Source: Gryllotalpicola ginsengisoli DSM 22003 (GTDB taxonomy: Bacteria > Actinomycetota > Actinomycetes > Actinomycetales > Microbacteriaceae). From it: DNA of 64,000 nucleotides. The stretch lies in NCBI RefSeq assembly GCF_000419445.1, contig NZ_AULK01000001.1:372001-436000 (forward strand), written 5' to 3'. Position numbers and translations under genes: made by a program. A model generated the notes under the pieces. That model was not told the DNA's origin, searched no databases, and saw nothing but the letters and a program-made list of their open reading frames with translations. Shown here piece by piece: positions 34,407-44,158 of the stretch; position 1 is the stretch's first letter, and each line of letters starts with the position of its first letter.

Positions 34407-35401
34407 GACTGCGCCTCCACGACGGTCTCGGCGGGCACGGCGGACTCGCCCGCGTCGGCCTGGCGCCGCCGCAGGCGCGGGTCGGCCAGGTCGTTCAGGC
34501 TCTCGCCCATGAGCGAGATGCCGAGGGCGAGGAACACGATGGCGAGGCCGGGGAACAGGGCCGTCCACCAGATGCCGCTCGTCACGTCGGCCAGGGCCTT
34601 CTGCAGGTCGTAGCCCCACTCGCCCGCCGCCGACGGGGCGATGCCGAAGCCGAGGAAGCCGAGGCCGGCGAGGGTCTCGAACGCCTCGGTCGCGTTCAGC
34701 GTGATGATCAGCGGCAGCGTGCGGATCGAGTTGCGCAGCACGTGCCGGAACAGGATTCGGCTGTGGCGGGCGCCGATCACCTTCGCGGATTCGACGAAGG
34801 CCTCCGCCTTGACCCGCACCACCTCGGCGCGCACGACGCGGAAGTACTGCGGTACGTAGACGACCGTGATCGAGAAGGCGGCGGAGAGGATGCCGCTCCA
34901 GAACGTCGACTGGCCGCCCGAGATCATGATGGAGATGACGATCGCGAGCAGCAGCGACGGGAATGCGTAGATCGCGTCGCAGATCACGACGAGCACCCGG
35001 TCGAGCGGGCCGCCGAAGTAGCCGGAGAGCAGCCCGAGCAGCACGCCGATGACCATCGAGAGCACCACCGCGACGACCACCACGATGAGCGCGGTGCGCG
35101 CGCCGTAGATGGTGCGGCTGAACACGTCGAGCCCGCCGACAGTGGTGCCCCACAGGTGCGCGGCGCCGGGCGGTTGCTGCGAACCGAAGTTGCGGCCGTC
35201 GGCGCCGCTGAGCGCGCTGTAGCTGTACGGGGCGATGACGTCCGCGAAGATCGCGACGAGCACGTACACGGAGGTGATGATCACGCCTGTCAGCAGCATG
35301 AAGCGCTGCACGCCGACGCTCTGGTTCAGCTGCGCGACGATGGGCAGGCGGCGAAGCAGCGACCGCTTGCGGGGTTGTGCGAGAACGGATGCCGTGGACA
35401 T
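34403..35401 (-). CDS. Oligopeptide ABC transporter permease, DppC-like
   Basis: 332 residues, six predicted transmembrane helices after an N-terminal cytosolic segment; first helix near FMLLTGVIITSVYVLVAIFA. The EAA loop reads VESAKVIGARHSRILFRHVL. Stop overlaps the start of the ATPase gene and its start shares one base with the stop of dppB-like, so the three are one operon. Confidence 0.93.
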   Translation of the reverse strand: MSTASVLAQPRKRSLLRRLPIVAQLNQSVGVQRFMLLTGVIITSVYVLVAIFADVIAPYSYSALSGADGRNFGSQQPPGAAHLWGTTVGGLDVFSRTIYGARTALIVVVVAVVLSMVIGVLLGLLSGYFGGPLDRVLVVICDAIYAFPSLLLAIVISIMISGGQSTFWSGILSAAFSITVVYVPQYFRVVRAEVVRVKAEAFVESAKVIGARHSRILFRHVLRNSIRTLPLIITLNATEAFETLAGLGFLGFGIAPSAAGEWGYDLQKALADVTSGIWWTALFPGLAIVFLALGISLMGESLNDLADPRLRRRQADAGESAVPAETVVEAQS

Positions 35402-36501
35402 CAGAACCTCACTCTCGGGTCGATGAGGGCGGCGATCACGTCGACGATGAAGTTCACCACGGCGACGATCACCGCGAGCAGCGCGACGATGCCCTGCACG
35501 GCCACGAAGTCGCGGGAACCGAGATAGGCGTTCAGCTGGAACCCGAGACCCTTCCACTCGAAGGTGGTCTCGGTCAGCACCGCGCCGCCGAGCAGCAGGG
35601 CGATCTGCAGTCCGATCACGGTGATGATCGGGATGAGCGCCGGCTTGTACGCATGTTTGGTCACGAGCCGGAACTCGCCCACCCCGCGGGAGCGGGCGGC
35701 GTCGACGTACTGGGTGTTGAACGTTCCGATCACGTTGGTGCGCACGAGCCGGAGGAACACGCCCGCCGTGAGCAGCCCCAGGGCGACCGCGGGGAGCACC
35801 GCGTGCTCCAGCACGTCGGGCACCGCCGCCGGATCGCCGGTGCGGAACGCGTCGATCAGGTAGATGCCCGTCGGGTGCGGCAGTAGCTGCATCTCGAGCT
35901 CCACGCTCGTGGAGGCACGCCCGGCGACCGGGAGCACGTCGAGCCACGAGGCGAAGATCAGCTTCAGCAGCAGCCCGGAGAAGAACACGGGCGTGGCGTA
36001 GAACAGCACGGCGAGGATGCGCAGCACGGCGTCGCCCCAGCGGTCGCGGATGTACGCGGCCAGCAGTCCGAGCGGGATGCCCACCAGGAACGCCACGATG
36101 AGCGCGTAGAACGCGAGCTCGAGCGTCGCCGAGCCGTACGTCAGCAGCACGGTGGTCACCTTCTGGTGGTCGGTGAAGGTGGTGCCGAAGTCGCCGCGGG
36201 CGATCTGCCCGAGGTACTGCAGGTACTGCACGATCAGCGGCCGGTCGTATCCGGCCTCGTGGATGAGGTGCTTCAGCTGCGCGGGCGGCACGTGGCCGCC
36301 CTGCGCGGCGGTGATCGGGTCGCCCGTTGCCCGCATCAGGAAGAAGACGAGGGTGACGAGGATGAAGATCGTCGGGAAGATCAGCAGGAACCGCACGATG
36401 AGGTAGCGGATCAAGCCGCCGCCCTGGCGGGATGCGGTGCCGGAAGGCTGGATCGACGCGGGCGCGTCGGGGGCCGGAACGGTGTCGACCGATGTCGTCA
36501 T
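35401..36501 (-). CDS. Oligopeptide ABC transporter permease, DppB-like
   Basis: 366 residues. Six helices, first LIVRFLLIFPTIFILVTLVF; the DppB-type periplasmic loop is followed by the EAA motif VDAARSRGVGEFRLVTKHAY. ATG at 36501. It lies 72 bp downstream of the binding-protein gene, from which it is separated by a strong hairpin. Confidence 0.93.
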   Translation of the reverse strand: MTTSVDTVPAPDAPASIQPSGTASRQGGGLIRYLIVRFLLIFPTIFILVTLVFFLMRATGDPITAAQGGHVPPAQLKHLIHEAGYDRPLIVQYLQYLGQIARGDFGTTFTDHQKVTTVLLTYGSATLELAFYALIVAFLVGIPLGLLAAYIRDRWGDAVLRILAVLFYATPVFFSGLLLKLIFASWLDVLPVAGRASTSVELEMQLLPHPTGIYLIDAFRTGDPAAVPDVLEHAVLPAVALGLLTAGVFLRLVRTNVIGTFNTQYVDAARSRGVGEFRLVTKHAYKPALIPIITVIGLQIALLLGGAVLTETTFEWKGLGFQLNAYLGSRDFVAVQGIVALLAVIVAVVNFIVDVIAALIDPRVRF

Positions 36502-36524
36502 GTGGACCAATCGTTCGAGGGGCA

Positions 36525-36563
36525 GTGCGAGGGGCGGCCCGCCATGCGGACCGCCCCTCGCAC
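36525..36563 (-). terminator. Intercistronic hairpin between binding protein and permease genes
   Basis: GTGCGAGGGGCGG (36525-36537) pairs perfectly with CCGCCCCTCGCAC (36551-36563) across a 13-nt loop. Position after the binding-protein gene and before the permeases is typical of a partial terminator or 3'-end stabiliser that keeps binding protein in excess over membrane parts. Confidence 0.6.
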
Positions 36564-36573
36564 GGTGCCGTGA

Positions 36574-38190
36574 CTACTTGCTCAGCGTCGCGTAGCGGAA
36601 CTTGAAGGAGGCGTCGAGCGTGGCGCCCTTCACATCCTTGCCCACGACGGCGACCTGCGAGCCCTGCAGCAGGGGAAGGGTGGGCAGCTCGGCGGCGACC
36701 TTGTCCTGGATCTCCTCGATCAGCTTGGTGCGGGCATCCGAATCCGTGGTGCCGATCTCCTCGGTGATCAGCTTCTGCACCTCGGCGTCGTCGTAGTGGT
36801 TCGCGACGAAGTTGTCCTTGGAGAAGAACGGGGTGAGGTAGTTGTCGGCGTCGGAGTAGTCGGGGAACCAGCCGAGCTGGTACTCGGGGTACACGTCGTT
36901 GACGCGGTCCTTGGAGTACTGCACGTACTCCGTGGAGTCGTCCGTCGCGGTGAACAGTCCGCTCTTGTTCAGCTGGTCGACGATCAGGTCGTACTCGTCC
37001 TGCGACGACGGGCCGTAGTGGTCCGTCGTGAACTGGATATTGAGCTTCACCTTGCCGGTGATGCCGGCCGCGGCGAGCGTGGCCTTCGCCTTGTCGACGT
37101 CGGGGCCGCCCTTGCCGTCGCCGTACATCGTCTCGAGCGACTTGGTCGCGCCGGTCAGACCGTCGGGCACGTACGAGTACAGCGGGGTGTAGGTGTCCTT
37201 GAACACCTGCGTCGCGATCGCCTGACGGTCGACCACGTCGGCGACGGCCTGGCGCACCGCCAGCGCCTTCTTGGCGTCGGCGTCGGCGGTCTTCGCGCCG
37301 AACGGCATGGTGTCGAAGTTGAACACGATGTAGCGGATCTCGCCGCCCGGGCCGTCGACCACCTTGACGTTCTTGTCCTTGCGCAGGCTGGCGATGTCGG
37401 TCGCCGCGAGCGAGCGGTAGGCCACGTCGACGGCGCCCTTCTGCACGTCGAGCTTCAGGTTGGACGCGTTGGCGTAGTACTTGACGTCGATCGTCTTGGT
37501 CTTCGCCGGCGCGAGCAGGCCCTTGTAGCCGGAGAACGCCTGGTACTGGATGAGCTGGTTGACCTTGTACGAGGTGATCTTGTACTGGCCGGCGAACGCC
37601 TCGCCCTTGACGATGTCGTCGTCTGGGGTGACCTTGTCGGCCGAGAAGACCTGCTCGTCGACGATCGGGCCGGCAGGGCTGGAGAGCACCTGCTCGAAGG
37701 TCTGGTCGTTCGCGGTCTTCAGGTGGAAGTCGACCGTGGTGTCGTCGGGCGTGGTGACGCTCGCGAGGTTGCCGAGCAGCGAGGAGGGGCCGTTGGGGTC
37801 GGCGATCTTCAGCTGGCGGTCGAAGGTGAACTTCACGTCGGAGGAGGTGAGCTTGTGGCCGTTCGCGAACTTCAGGCCGGTCTTCAGCTTGACCTCGAAG
37901 GTGTTCGGGTCGGTGAAGGTGCCGCTCTCGGCGATGTCGGGCTTCACGTCGGGGCTGCCGTACGGGGTGTCGAAGAGGAAGGGGTACACCTGCGTCATCA
38001 CGGCGAAGGAACCGTTGTCGTACGCGCCGGCCGGGTCGAGCGAGGTGATCTTGTCGGTCGTGCCGATGGTGATGGTCTTGCTGGACGAGCCGCTGTTGCC
38101 GCTGGCGCATCCGGCGAGGACGAGCGCGGTGGCCGCGAGGGCCGCTGCGGCGCCGAGCAGGCGGGCACGCCGAGCCGAAACGGATTTCAT
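36574..38190 (-). CDS. Oligopeptide ABC transporter substrate-binding lipoprotein
   Basis: 538 residues, SBP family 5. A lipoprotein signal peptide ends ALVLAGCASG (lipid-anchored cysteine at about residue 28), followed by a Gly/Ser-rich linker. The mature part begins TITIGTTDKITSLDPAGAYD, and the family's ligand-domain segments LKTGLKFANGHKLTSSDVKF and LGWFPDYSDADNYLTPFF are present. First gene of the operon; 150 bp of non-coding DNA separate it from dnaG. Confidence 0.93.
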   Translation of the reverse strand: MKSVSARRARLLGAAAALAATALVLAGCASGNSGSSSKTITIGTTDKITSLDPAGAYDNGSFAVMTQVYPFLFDTPYGSPDVKPDIAESGTFTDPNTFEVKLKTGLKFANGHKLTSSDVKFTFDRQLKIADPNGPSSLLGNLASVTTPDDTTVDFHLKTANDQTFEQVLSSPAGPIVDEQVFSADKVTPDDDIVKGEAFAGQYKITSYKVNQLIQYQAFSGYKGLLAPAKTKTIDVKYYANASNLKLDVQKGAVDVAYRSLAATDIASLRKDKNVKVVDGPGGEIRYIVFNFDTMPFGAKTADADAKKALAVRQAVADVVDRQAIATQVFKDTYTPLYSYVPDGLTGATKSLETMYGDGKGGPDVDKAKATLAAAGITGKVKLNIQFTTDHYGPSSQDEYDLIVDQLNKSGLFTATDDSTEYVQYSKDRVNDVYPEYQLGWFPDYSDADNYLTPFFSKDNFVANHYDDAEVQKLITEEIGTTDSDARTKLIEEIQDKVAAELPTLPLLQGSQVAVVGKDVKGATLDASFKFRYATLSK

Positions 38191-38239
38191 GCCGTTGGAC
38201 TCACTTTCCTTCAGGAATGGACAAGGACGTCCGGGTGCT

Positions 38240-38258
38240 GACGACGGAATCCGTCGTC
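38240..38258. promoter_or_regulatory. Perfect 19-bp palindrome upstream of the peptide-transporter operon
   Basis: GACGACGGA-A-TCCGTCGTC, 50 bp before the binding-protein ATG on the reverse strand. Nine-base arms with a one-base centre suit a dimeric repressor site better than an RNA hairpin, since the loop would be too short. Confidence 0.4.
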
Positions 38259-38343
38259 GGACGCAGAATCATGCCTCACACGAGGATGCTTCTTAGCCGT
38301 GAACTGTATTGCGCGCCGTGACGGCCCTGCAAATCGACCGGGT

Positions 38344-40215
38344 TCACTCGCCACGCAGCCGGCGGCGTTCCACCTCGAGGTCGGCCATGGCGCGGCTGAT
38401 CGCCGCGCGGGTCTCGGCGTCGGCCGGATCGGTGCGCTGCAGCCGGCTCTGCAGCTCCGCCTTCAGCCCCACCATGTCCTTCTCGATGAGCGAGACCACG
38501 ATGGCGCGCGCCCACACCCTGGCCGCCTCCTCGTTGCGCTCCGGGATCGGCGCGACGGCGAGCTGCTGCAGCAGCGGCCGGAACGGCTCGGGCAGGTCGG
38601 CGAGGATGCGCGAGAACCAGTCCCTGGTGCCGAACGCGTCGACGTTCGCGGCGATCGCGTCCTTCACGAGGTTGAGCGTCGGGTTGAACAGCTTGGCCTG
38701 CATCGCCCGGCCGACGAGCTGCGCGCCGATGGCCTCCGGCAGCTGCAGCACGGCCATCAGGGCGAACCGCTCGGTCGTGGTGACGGGGTCGTTGCCGAGG
38801 TCCGCGATGGTGACCGACGGGGGCGAGGCGGGGTCGACGGATGCCTCCCGCGGCGGCCGCTGCGACGCATCCGTGCCCCTCGCCCTGTTGCCGCCTGCGG
38901 CCCGCACCGCGCTCTGCGCCTCGGCGAGCTCGCTGCCGGTCATGCGGGCGAGCTCGCGCGTGTAGCCGGGCCGCAGCGCGGGGTCGCGGATGCCGACGAC
39001 GATCGGCGCGGCAGCGCGCAGCGCGGCCACGCGGCCCTCCACGGTGTCGAGGTCGTAGCGGCGCACGAGCTGGCGCAGCATGAACTCGAACATCGGCTTC
39101 TTGGCGTCGATCATGCGGCGCACGGCGTCGTCGCCCTGCGCCAGCCGCAGGTCGCACGGGTCGAGCCCGTCGGGGCCGACGGCCACGTAGGTCTGCGCGG
39201 CGATGCGCTGCTCCTGCAGCACGGCGAAGGACCGCTCGGCCGCCTTCTGGCCGGCGGCGTCGGGGTCGAAGGTGAACACCACCTGGCTCTCGGCGCCGTC
39301 TTCGCCGAGGATGCGGCGCAGCAGTCGCACGTGGTCGGGGCCGAACGCGGTGCCGCAGGTGGCGACCGCGGTGGTGACGCCGGCGAGGTGGCAGGCCATC
39401 ACGTCGGTGTATCCCTCGACGACGATCACCTGCTTGCCGCGGGAGATGTCGCGCTTGGCGATGTCGAGGCCGTAGAGCACCTGTGCCTTGTGGAACACCG
39501 GGGTCTCGGGCGTGTTCAGGTACTTCGGCCCCTCGTCGTCGTCGAAGAGGCGCCTGGCGCCGAAGCCGACCGTGGTGCCGGTGACGTCGCGGATGGGCCA
39601 CACCACCCGGCCCCGGAAGCGGTCGTACACCCCGCGGCTGCCCTGCGAGACGAGGCCCGCGGCCAGCAGCTCGTCGTCGCGGAACCCGCGCCCGTGCAGG
39701 TGCTTGGTCAGTTCGTCCCAGCTCTTGGGCGCGTAGCCGACGCCGAAGTGCACCGCCGCGGCCGCATCGAAGCCCCGCTCGCCGAGGAAGCGGCGCCCGG
39801 CCTCGGCGTCGGGCGCGGTGAGGCGGCCGGCGAAGAACTGCTCGGCCTCCTTGTTCGCCGCGAGGATCCGGGCGCGGGAGCCGCGCTCCTCCTCGCTGCG
39901 TCCCCCGCCTTCCTCATAGGTCAGCGGGTAGCCGATGCGGGCGGCCAGCCGCTCCACCGCCTCGGCGAAGGTGACGTGGTCCATCGCGCGCAGGAACGAG
40001 TACACGTCGCCCGATTCGCCGCAGCCGAAGCAGTGGTAGTAGCCGAGCTGCGGCCGCACGTGGAAGCTCGGGCTGCGCTCGTCGTGGAAGGGGCACAGGC
40101 CCTTCAGCGAGCCGATGCCGGCGGGCTTGAGGGCGACGTATTCGCCGATGACGTCGGCGATGTTGGTGCGCGCCTTGACCTCTTCGACGTCGGAGTGTCG
40201 GATGAGGCCGGGCAT
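38344..40215 (-). CDS. dnaG: DNA primase
   Basis: Synthesises RNA primers for replication. 623 residues. N-terminal zinc finger [11 protein letters not shown]...[12 protein letters not shown] (CHC2 type), then the TOPRIM region ([26 protein letters not shown]), and a helical C terminus that binds DnaB. ATG with TAGGAT 7 nt upstream (leaderless type). It sits downstream of dgt, with 57 bp between the dgt stop and this start. Confidence 0.96.
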   Translation of the reverse strand: MPGLIRHSDVEEVKARTNIADVIGEYVALKPAGIGSLKGLCPFHDERSPSFHVRPQLGYYHCFGCGESGDVYSFLRAMDHVTFAEAVERLAARIGYPLTYEEGGGRSEEERGSRARILAANKEAEQFFAGRLTAPDAEAGRRFLGERGFDAAAAVHFGVGYAPKSWDELTKHLHGRGFRDDELLAAGLVSQGSRGVYDRFRGRVVWPIRDVTGTTVGFGARRLFDDDEGPKYLNTPETPVFHKAQVLYGLDIAKRDISRGKQVIVVEGYTDVMACHLAGVTTAVATCGTAFGPDHVRLLRRILGEDGAESQVVFTFDPDAAGQKAAERSFAVLQEQRIAAQTYVAVGPDGLDPCDLRLAQGDDAVRRMIDAKKPMFEFMLRQLVRRYDLDTVEGRVAALRAAAPIVVGIRDPALRPGYTRELARMTGSELAEAQSAVRAAGGNRARGTDASQRPPREASVDPASPPSVTIADLGNDPVTTTERFALMAVLQLPEAIGAQLVGRAMQAKLFNPTLNLVKDAIAANVDAFGTRDWFSRILADLPEPFRPLLQQLAVAPIPERNEEAARVWARAIVVSLIEKDMVGLKAELQSRLQRTDPADAETRAAISRAMADLEVERRRLRGE

Positions 40216-40272
40216 GCGCTCAATCCTACGGTCGCCGGTGCGCCGGGCGGCCCCGGGCTTTGCGCCTGTGCA

Positions 40273-41565
40273 TCACTGCTGCACGAGCCGCTCGAACCAC
40301 GAGATCGCGCTCTGGTCGGTGAGCGAGGCGACCTGGTCGAGCACGACCCGCTTGCGGGCGCGGTCATCGGATGCGTGCCGCCAGTCCTCCGCGAACCCGG
40401 GATCGAGGTCGCGCCCCTCCCCCGCCACCAGCGCGTCGAGCAGGGCGGTGAGCAGCTCCCGCTGGCGCCGGTAGATCGGCTGCCTCGTGTTCTTCGACAT
40501 CACGAACGCGGCGGTGATGCCCTTCATCACCTCGATCTCGGCGCGCACCTCGCGGGGCACGATGATGGAGGCGCCGTACCGGGTCAGGCTCGGCCTCGGG
40601 TAGGCGGAGCGGGTGGCGCGCGTCGCCGCGCGCGCGAAGCGGCCGATCAGCTGGCTGGTGAGGTTCTTCAGCTGCGCCTGCGCGTACCGGGAGCCGTCCC
40701 ACCGGTCGATCCAGACGTCCATGGCGGCCAGCCGGTCGAAGGCCTCGGCGAGCTCGGCGGCGTCGAACTCGTCGCCCGCCCACTCCTGCACGGCGGCGAT
40801 CAGCTCCTCGTGATCCACGCGTGCGGACAGCGCGGCGACGTCGATGTAGCCGTTCACGATGGCGTCCTCGAAGTCGTGCACGGAGTAGGCGATGTCGTCG
40901 GAGAGGTCCATCACCTCGGCCTCGATGCAGCGCACCCGCTCGGGCGCGCCGTGCCGCAGCCACTCGAACACGGGCGTGTCGTCCTCGTAGAAGCCGAACT
41001 TGGCCCGCCCCGACGGGTCGGCGATCGCGTGCTGGATCGGCCAGGGATACTTGCAGCTCGCGTCGAGGCTGGCCCGGGTCAGGTTGAGCCCGTAGGGGCG
41101 GCCGTCGGGGCCGAACACCTTGGGCTCGAGGCGGGTGAGCAGGCGCAGCGTCTGCGCGTTGCCCTCGAAGCCGCCGACGTCGGCCGCCCAGTCCGACAGC
41201 GCTTTCTCGCCGTTGTGCCCGAACGGCGGATGCCCGAGGTCGTGCGCGAGGCACGCCGTGTCGACCACGTCCGGGTTGAGGCCCAGGTTGGTCGCGAGCT
41301 CCCGGCCGATCTGCGCCACCTCGAGCGAGTGCGTGAGCCGGTTGCGGGCGAAGTCGAGGCCCGCCGTCGGGCTCAGCACCTGCGTCTTCGCGGCGAGCCG
41401 CCGCAGCGCGCTGGAGTGGAACAGCCGGCCCCGGTCGCGGGCGAAGTCGCTGCGCCGCGTCGAGTGCTCCTCCGGCAGCCAGCGCTCGCGGTCGAACTCC
41501 GAGTACGCGCGCAGCGACGACGGCAGCGCGGGCCGGCCGAGCGCCTCGTGGAGCTCAGCCGCCAC
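40273..41565 (-). CDS. dgt: dGTP triphosphohydrolase-like protein (dNTPase)
   Basis: 430 residues, HD-domain. Metal motif order: [18 protein letters not shown] (H), [19 protein letters not shown] (HD), and [18 protein letters not shown] (D). Hydrolyses dNTPs to the nucleoside and triphosphate, tuning nucleotide pools. GTG start overlaps the end of dusB by 11 nt, so the two are translationally coupled. Confidence 0.93.
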   Translation of the reverse strand: MAAELHEALGRPALPSSLRAYSEFDRERWLPEEHSTRRSDFARDRGRLFHSSALRRLAAKTQVLSPTAGLDFARNRLTHSLEVAQIGRELATNLGLNPDVVDTACLAHDLGHPPFGHNGEKALSDWAADVGGFEGNAQTLRLLTRLEPKVFGPDGRPYGLNLTRASLDASCKYPWPIQHAIADPSGRAKFGFYEDDTPVFEWLRHGAPERVRCIEAEVMDLSDDIAYSVHDFEDAIVNGYIDVAALSARVDHEELIAAVQEWAGDEFDAAELAEAFDRLAAMDVWIDRWDGSRYAQAQLKNLTSQLIGRFARAATRATRSAYPRPSLTRYGASIIVPREVRAEIEVMKGITAAFVMSKNTRQPIYRRQRELLTALLDALVAGEGRDLDPGFAEDWRHASDDRARKRVVLDQVASLTDQSAISWFERLVQQ

Positions 41566-42718
41566 TGTTGTGCGCCTCGTTGGCCGACATGTCCGCCCGG
41601 GTGACGCCGTCGACGTCGCGGCTGTCCAGCCAGCCGTCCCGCAGCGCCGGCGTGCGCGGACCGCCCTGCCGCCCGCGCGCCCCCTCGGCGCCCTCGCCCG
41701 GATACGGCAGGGACCAGTCGAGGGTGCCGAGCAGCTCGTCGATCTCGGCCAGGCTGGAGGCGGTCGCGAGTTTCGCGCGCAGCTCGCCGCCGACCGGGTA
41801 GCCCTTGAAGTACCAGGCCACGTGCTTGCGGATGTCGCGGCAGCCGCGCCCCTCGTCCTCGAAGAACTCCACGAGCAGCTCCGCGTGCCGGCGGAACGCC
41901 CGGGCGACCGTGCCGAGGTCGGGGTGGTAGCCGGAGCCTTCGCTCCACTGCCCGCGCATGGCGGCCGCGAGGTCGCCGAAGAGCCACGGCCGGCCGAGGC
42001 ATCCGCGCCCCACGACGACGCCGTCGACGCCGGTCTCGCGCATCATGCGCAGCGCGTCGTCGGCGGACCAGATGTCGCCGTTGCCGAGCACCGGGATGTC
42101 GAGCGCCTCCTTCAGCCGGGCGATCGCGCCCCAGTCGGCGTGGCCCGAGTACATGTCGGCGGCGGTGCGGCCGTGCAGCGCCACGTAGGCGGCGCCCGCA
42201 TCCTGTGCGATGCGGCCGGCCTCGAGATAGGTCAGGTGGTCGTCGTCGATGCCCTTGCGCATCTTCACGGTGAGCGGCAGCGGGCCCGCGGCGCGCACCG
42301 CGTTCTCGACGATCTCGCGGAACAGCCCCGTCTTCCACGGCAGCGCGCTGCCGCCGCCCTTGCGCGTCACCTTCGGCACGGGGCATCCGAAGTTCAGGTC
42401 GATGTGGTCGGCGCGATCTTCGGCGACGAGGATCGTGACCGCCTCGCGCACCGTGTCGGGGTCGGTCGTGTACAGCTGGATGGAGCGGAAGGTCTCGCTC
42501 GGGTGGTGCCCGATCAGCCGCATCGTCTCGGGCGTGCGCTCGACCAGTGCGCGGCTCGTGATCATCTCGCTCACGTAGAGCCCGGCGCCGAACTCGCGGC
42601 ACAGCCGCCGGAACGCCGTGTTGGTGATGCCCGCCATCGGCGCCAGCACGACGGGCACGTCGACCCGGTGGTCGCCCAGTCGGAGGGGCGCGGCGGCGGT
42701 TAGGGTTGCGGTGGACAT
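41555..42718 (-). CDS. dusB: tRNA-dihydrouridine synthase, DusB-like
   Basis: 387 residues. FMN-binding TIM barrel: VVLAPMAGITNTAFRRLCRE, LNFGCPVPKVTRKGGGSAL with the catalytic cysteine, KMRKGIDDDH, HGRTAADMYSG and VVVGRGCLGRPWLF. Reduces uridine in tRNA D loops. ATG at 42718 with GAGAAT 7 nt upstream (leaderless type). Divergent from the ybaK-like gene. A C-terminal helical domain occupies the last ~80 residues. Confidence 0.93.
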   Translation of the reverse strand: MSTATLTAAAPLRLGDHRVDVPVVLAPMAGITNTAFRRLCREFGAGLYVSEMITSRALVERTPETMRLIGHHPSETFRSIQLYTTDPDTVREAVTILVAEDRADHIDLNFGCPVPKVTRKGGGSALPWKTGLFREIVENAVRAAGPLPLTVKMRKGIDDDHLTYLEAGRIAQDAGAAYVALHGRTAADMYSGHADWGAIARLKEALDIPVLGNGDIWSADDALRMMRETGVDGVVVGRGCLGRPWLFGDLAAAMRGQWSEGSGYHPDLGTVARAFRRHAELLVEFFEDEGRGCRDIRKHVAWYFKGYPVGGELRAKLATASSLAEIDELLGTLDWSLPYPGEGAEGARGRQGGPRTPALRDGWLDSRDVDGVTRADMSANEAHNSGG

Positions 42719-42761
42719 CGTCTCGATTCTCTCAGATCGGGCGGGAAGGGCGGGTGAGAGC

Positions 42762-43250
42762 GTGCAGGACCGGTTCGAGGGTCTGAGCGGTACGGCGCGG
42801 GTCGAAGCGGATGCCGCGGCGCGCGGCCTCTCGGTGCGCATCGTCGTGCGCCCCGTGGCCCGCTCGCTGGAGCAGGCCGCGAGCCTGCTCGGCATCGAAC
42901 CCGCCGACATCGTGAAGACCCTCGTGGTGAAGCGCCACGACGGCGACTTCCTGCTCGCGCTGGTGCCCGGCGGGCGCAAGATCTCCTGGCCCAAGCTGCG
43001 GGCGGTCGTCGGCGTCAACAAGCTGCAGCTGCCCGACGCATCCGTCGCCCTGGAGGCCACCGGCTACGAGCGCGGCACGATCACGCCGCTCGGCACGGCG
43101 CGCGAGTGGCCGGTGTTCGCCGATGCGACCGTGCCGGGGCGGGAGATCGCCCTCGGCGCGGGCGATCACGGCTACAGCGCCTTCGTCGACGCGGATGCGC
43201 TGATCGCGGCCTTCGGGGCCACGGTCGCCGACATCACCGAGCCGGAGTAG
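42762..43250 (+). CDS. ybaK: YbaK/EbsC-type aminoacyl-tRNA deacylase
   Basis: 162 residues. Editing-domain fold that hydrolyses mischarged Cys- or Ala-tRNA(Pro). Conserved points: ADIVKTLVVKRHDGDFLLAL with the catalytic lysine, ISWPKLRAVVG and the C-terminal GAGDHGYSAFVDADAL. GTG at 42762 with GGTGAGAG upstream. Confidence 0.88.
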   Translation: MQDRFEGLSGTARVEADAAARGLSVRIVVRPVARSLEQAASLLGIEPADIVKTLVVKRHDGDFLLALVPGGRKISWPKLRAVVGVNKLQLPDASVALEATGYERGTITPLGTAREWPVFADATVPGREIALGAGDHGYSAFVDADALIAAFGATVADITEPE

Positions 43251-43252
43251 CG

Positions 43253-43447
43253 CTAGGCCGGGTCTCCATTCGGCTGCTGCGCAGCCGAGTCGACCGGCGC
43301 CGCTCCGCTGGTCGACTCACGCTCCGCCGCTCCGCTGGTCGACTCACGCTTCGCGTGAATGGAGACCTGCGGCACCTCGCAGACATCCCCCGCGCAGACG
43401 ACCGCGTCCGGATCCCCCAGGCTCACGAGCGGCTTCGCCTCGCTCAT
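43253..43447 (-). CDS. Small protein behind dsbA with repeat-encoded tail (64 aa)
   Basis: N-terminal 26 residues (MSEAKPLVSLGDPDAVVCAG, DVCEVP) look like a conserved short peptide with a CxxxxC pair that follows FrnE-like dsbA genes. From residue 27 on, the sequence (VSIHAKRESTSGAAERESTS...) is encoded entirely by palindromic repeat copy B, and the stop codon lies just past the repeat. The start overlaps the dsbA stop (ATGA). The N terminus is likely real; the tail is probably a repeat-driven extension. Confidence 0.6.
   Translation of the reverse strand: MSEAKPLVSLGDPDAVVCAGDVCEVPQVSIHAKRESTSGAAERESTSGAAPVDSAAQQPNGDPA
43261..43367. repeat. Palindromic repeat, copy B
   Basis: Starts GGTCTCCATTCGGC and ends CGCGTGAATGGAGACC, with an internal duplication of the GCTGGTCGACTCACGCT arm (two copies about 27 bp apart). 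Same family as copies A and C. Located between convergent ybaK and the dsbA-linked small gene. Confidence 0.85.
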
Positions 43448-44130
43448 GCCGGCACCTCCTCGCCCTCCTGCTCGCGCAGCTGCCAGACCTGCTCGAGCAC
43501 CTGCGCGAAGGTCTGCGCCTCCTGCGCGCCGGAGACCCCGTACTTGCCGTCGATGACGAAGAACGGCACGCCCTGGATCCCGTACTCGGCTGCGGTGCGC
43601 TGGTCGGCGCGCACGGCGTCGAGGAAGGTGTGCTGCTCGAGCGCCTGCGTCAGCTCCTGCGGGTCGAGGCCGATGTCGGCGCCGAGGGCGGCGAGCTCGG
43701 CGACCTTGCCGACGTGCCTGCCCTCGAGGAAGTAGGCGGAGAACAGCCGCTCCTCCATCTCGAGCTGCCGGCCGTGCGCCTTGGCGAAGTGGATCGCCTC
43801 GTGGGCGAGCACGGTGTTGGTGTGCTGCATGTGCTCGTAGTCGTAGTGCAGGCCGACCTGGGCGGCGATGCCCGAGACCCGGTCGAGCATCTGCTGCGCC
43901 TGCTCGGGCGAGATGCCCTTGTGCCGTGCCAGGAAGTCGGCCTCGTTGCCCTCGAAGTCGACGGGCGTGTCGGGGCTCAGCTCGAAGGAGTGGTACTCCA
44001 CCTCGACGCGGCGCTCCGCGTCGGCGCCCGTGAACAGGCCGCTGCCCGCTTCGAACTTGCGCTTGCCGATGTAGCACCACGGGCAGGCGATGTCGGACCA
44101 GATGTCGACCTTGATCGGATCGGAGCTCAT
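43444..44130 (-). CDS. DsbA-family oxidoreductase, FrnE-like
   Basis: 228 residues. N-terminal thioredoxin-fold motif DIACPWCYIGKRKF (CxxC at about residues 16-19), helical insertion, and cis-proline loop IQGVPFFVID. No signal peptide, so it is probably cytosolic, as for FrnE proteins involved in oxidative-stress tolerance. Overlaps the small downstream gene by 4 nt. Confidence 0.88.
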   Translation of the reverse strand: MSSDPIKVDIWSDIACPWCYIGKRKFEAGSGLFTGADAERRVEVEYHSFELSPDTPVDFEGNEADFLARHKGISPEQAQQMLDRVSGIAAQVGLHYDYEHMQHTNTVLAHEAIHFAKAHGRQLEMEERLFSAYFLEGRHVGKVAELAALGADIGLDPQELTQALEQHTFLDAVRADQRTAAEYGIQGVPFFVIDGKYGVSGAQEAQTFAQVLEQVWQLREQEGEEVPA

Positions 44131-44158
44131 GCCGGTGCCAACCCGCCCCCGCGCGACG

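Noticed and set aside
34407-38110. Single 1,235-codon reading frame covering DppC, DppB and binding-protein regions
   Set aside because: Only the last 332 residues (DppC-like) are real; the rest is a shadow of the other genes in different frames.
38299-41604. Forward reading frame of about 1,100 codons opposite dnaG and dgt
   Set aside because: Antisense shadow of two well-defined genes, with no motif of its own.
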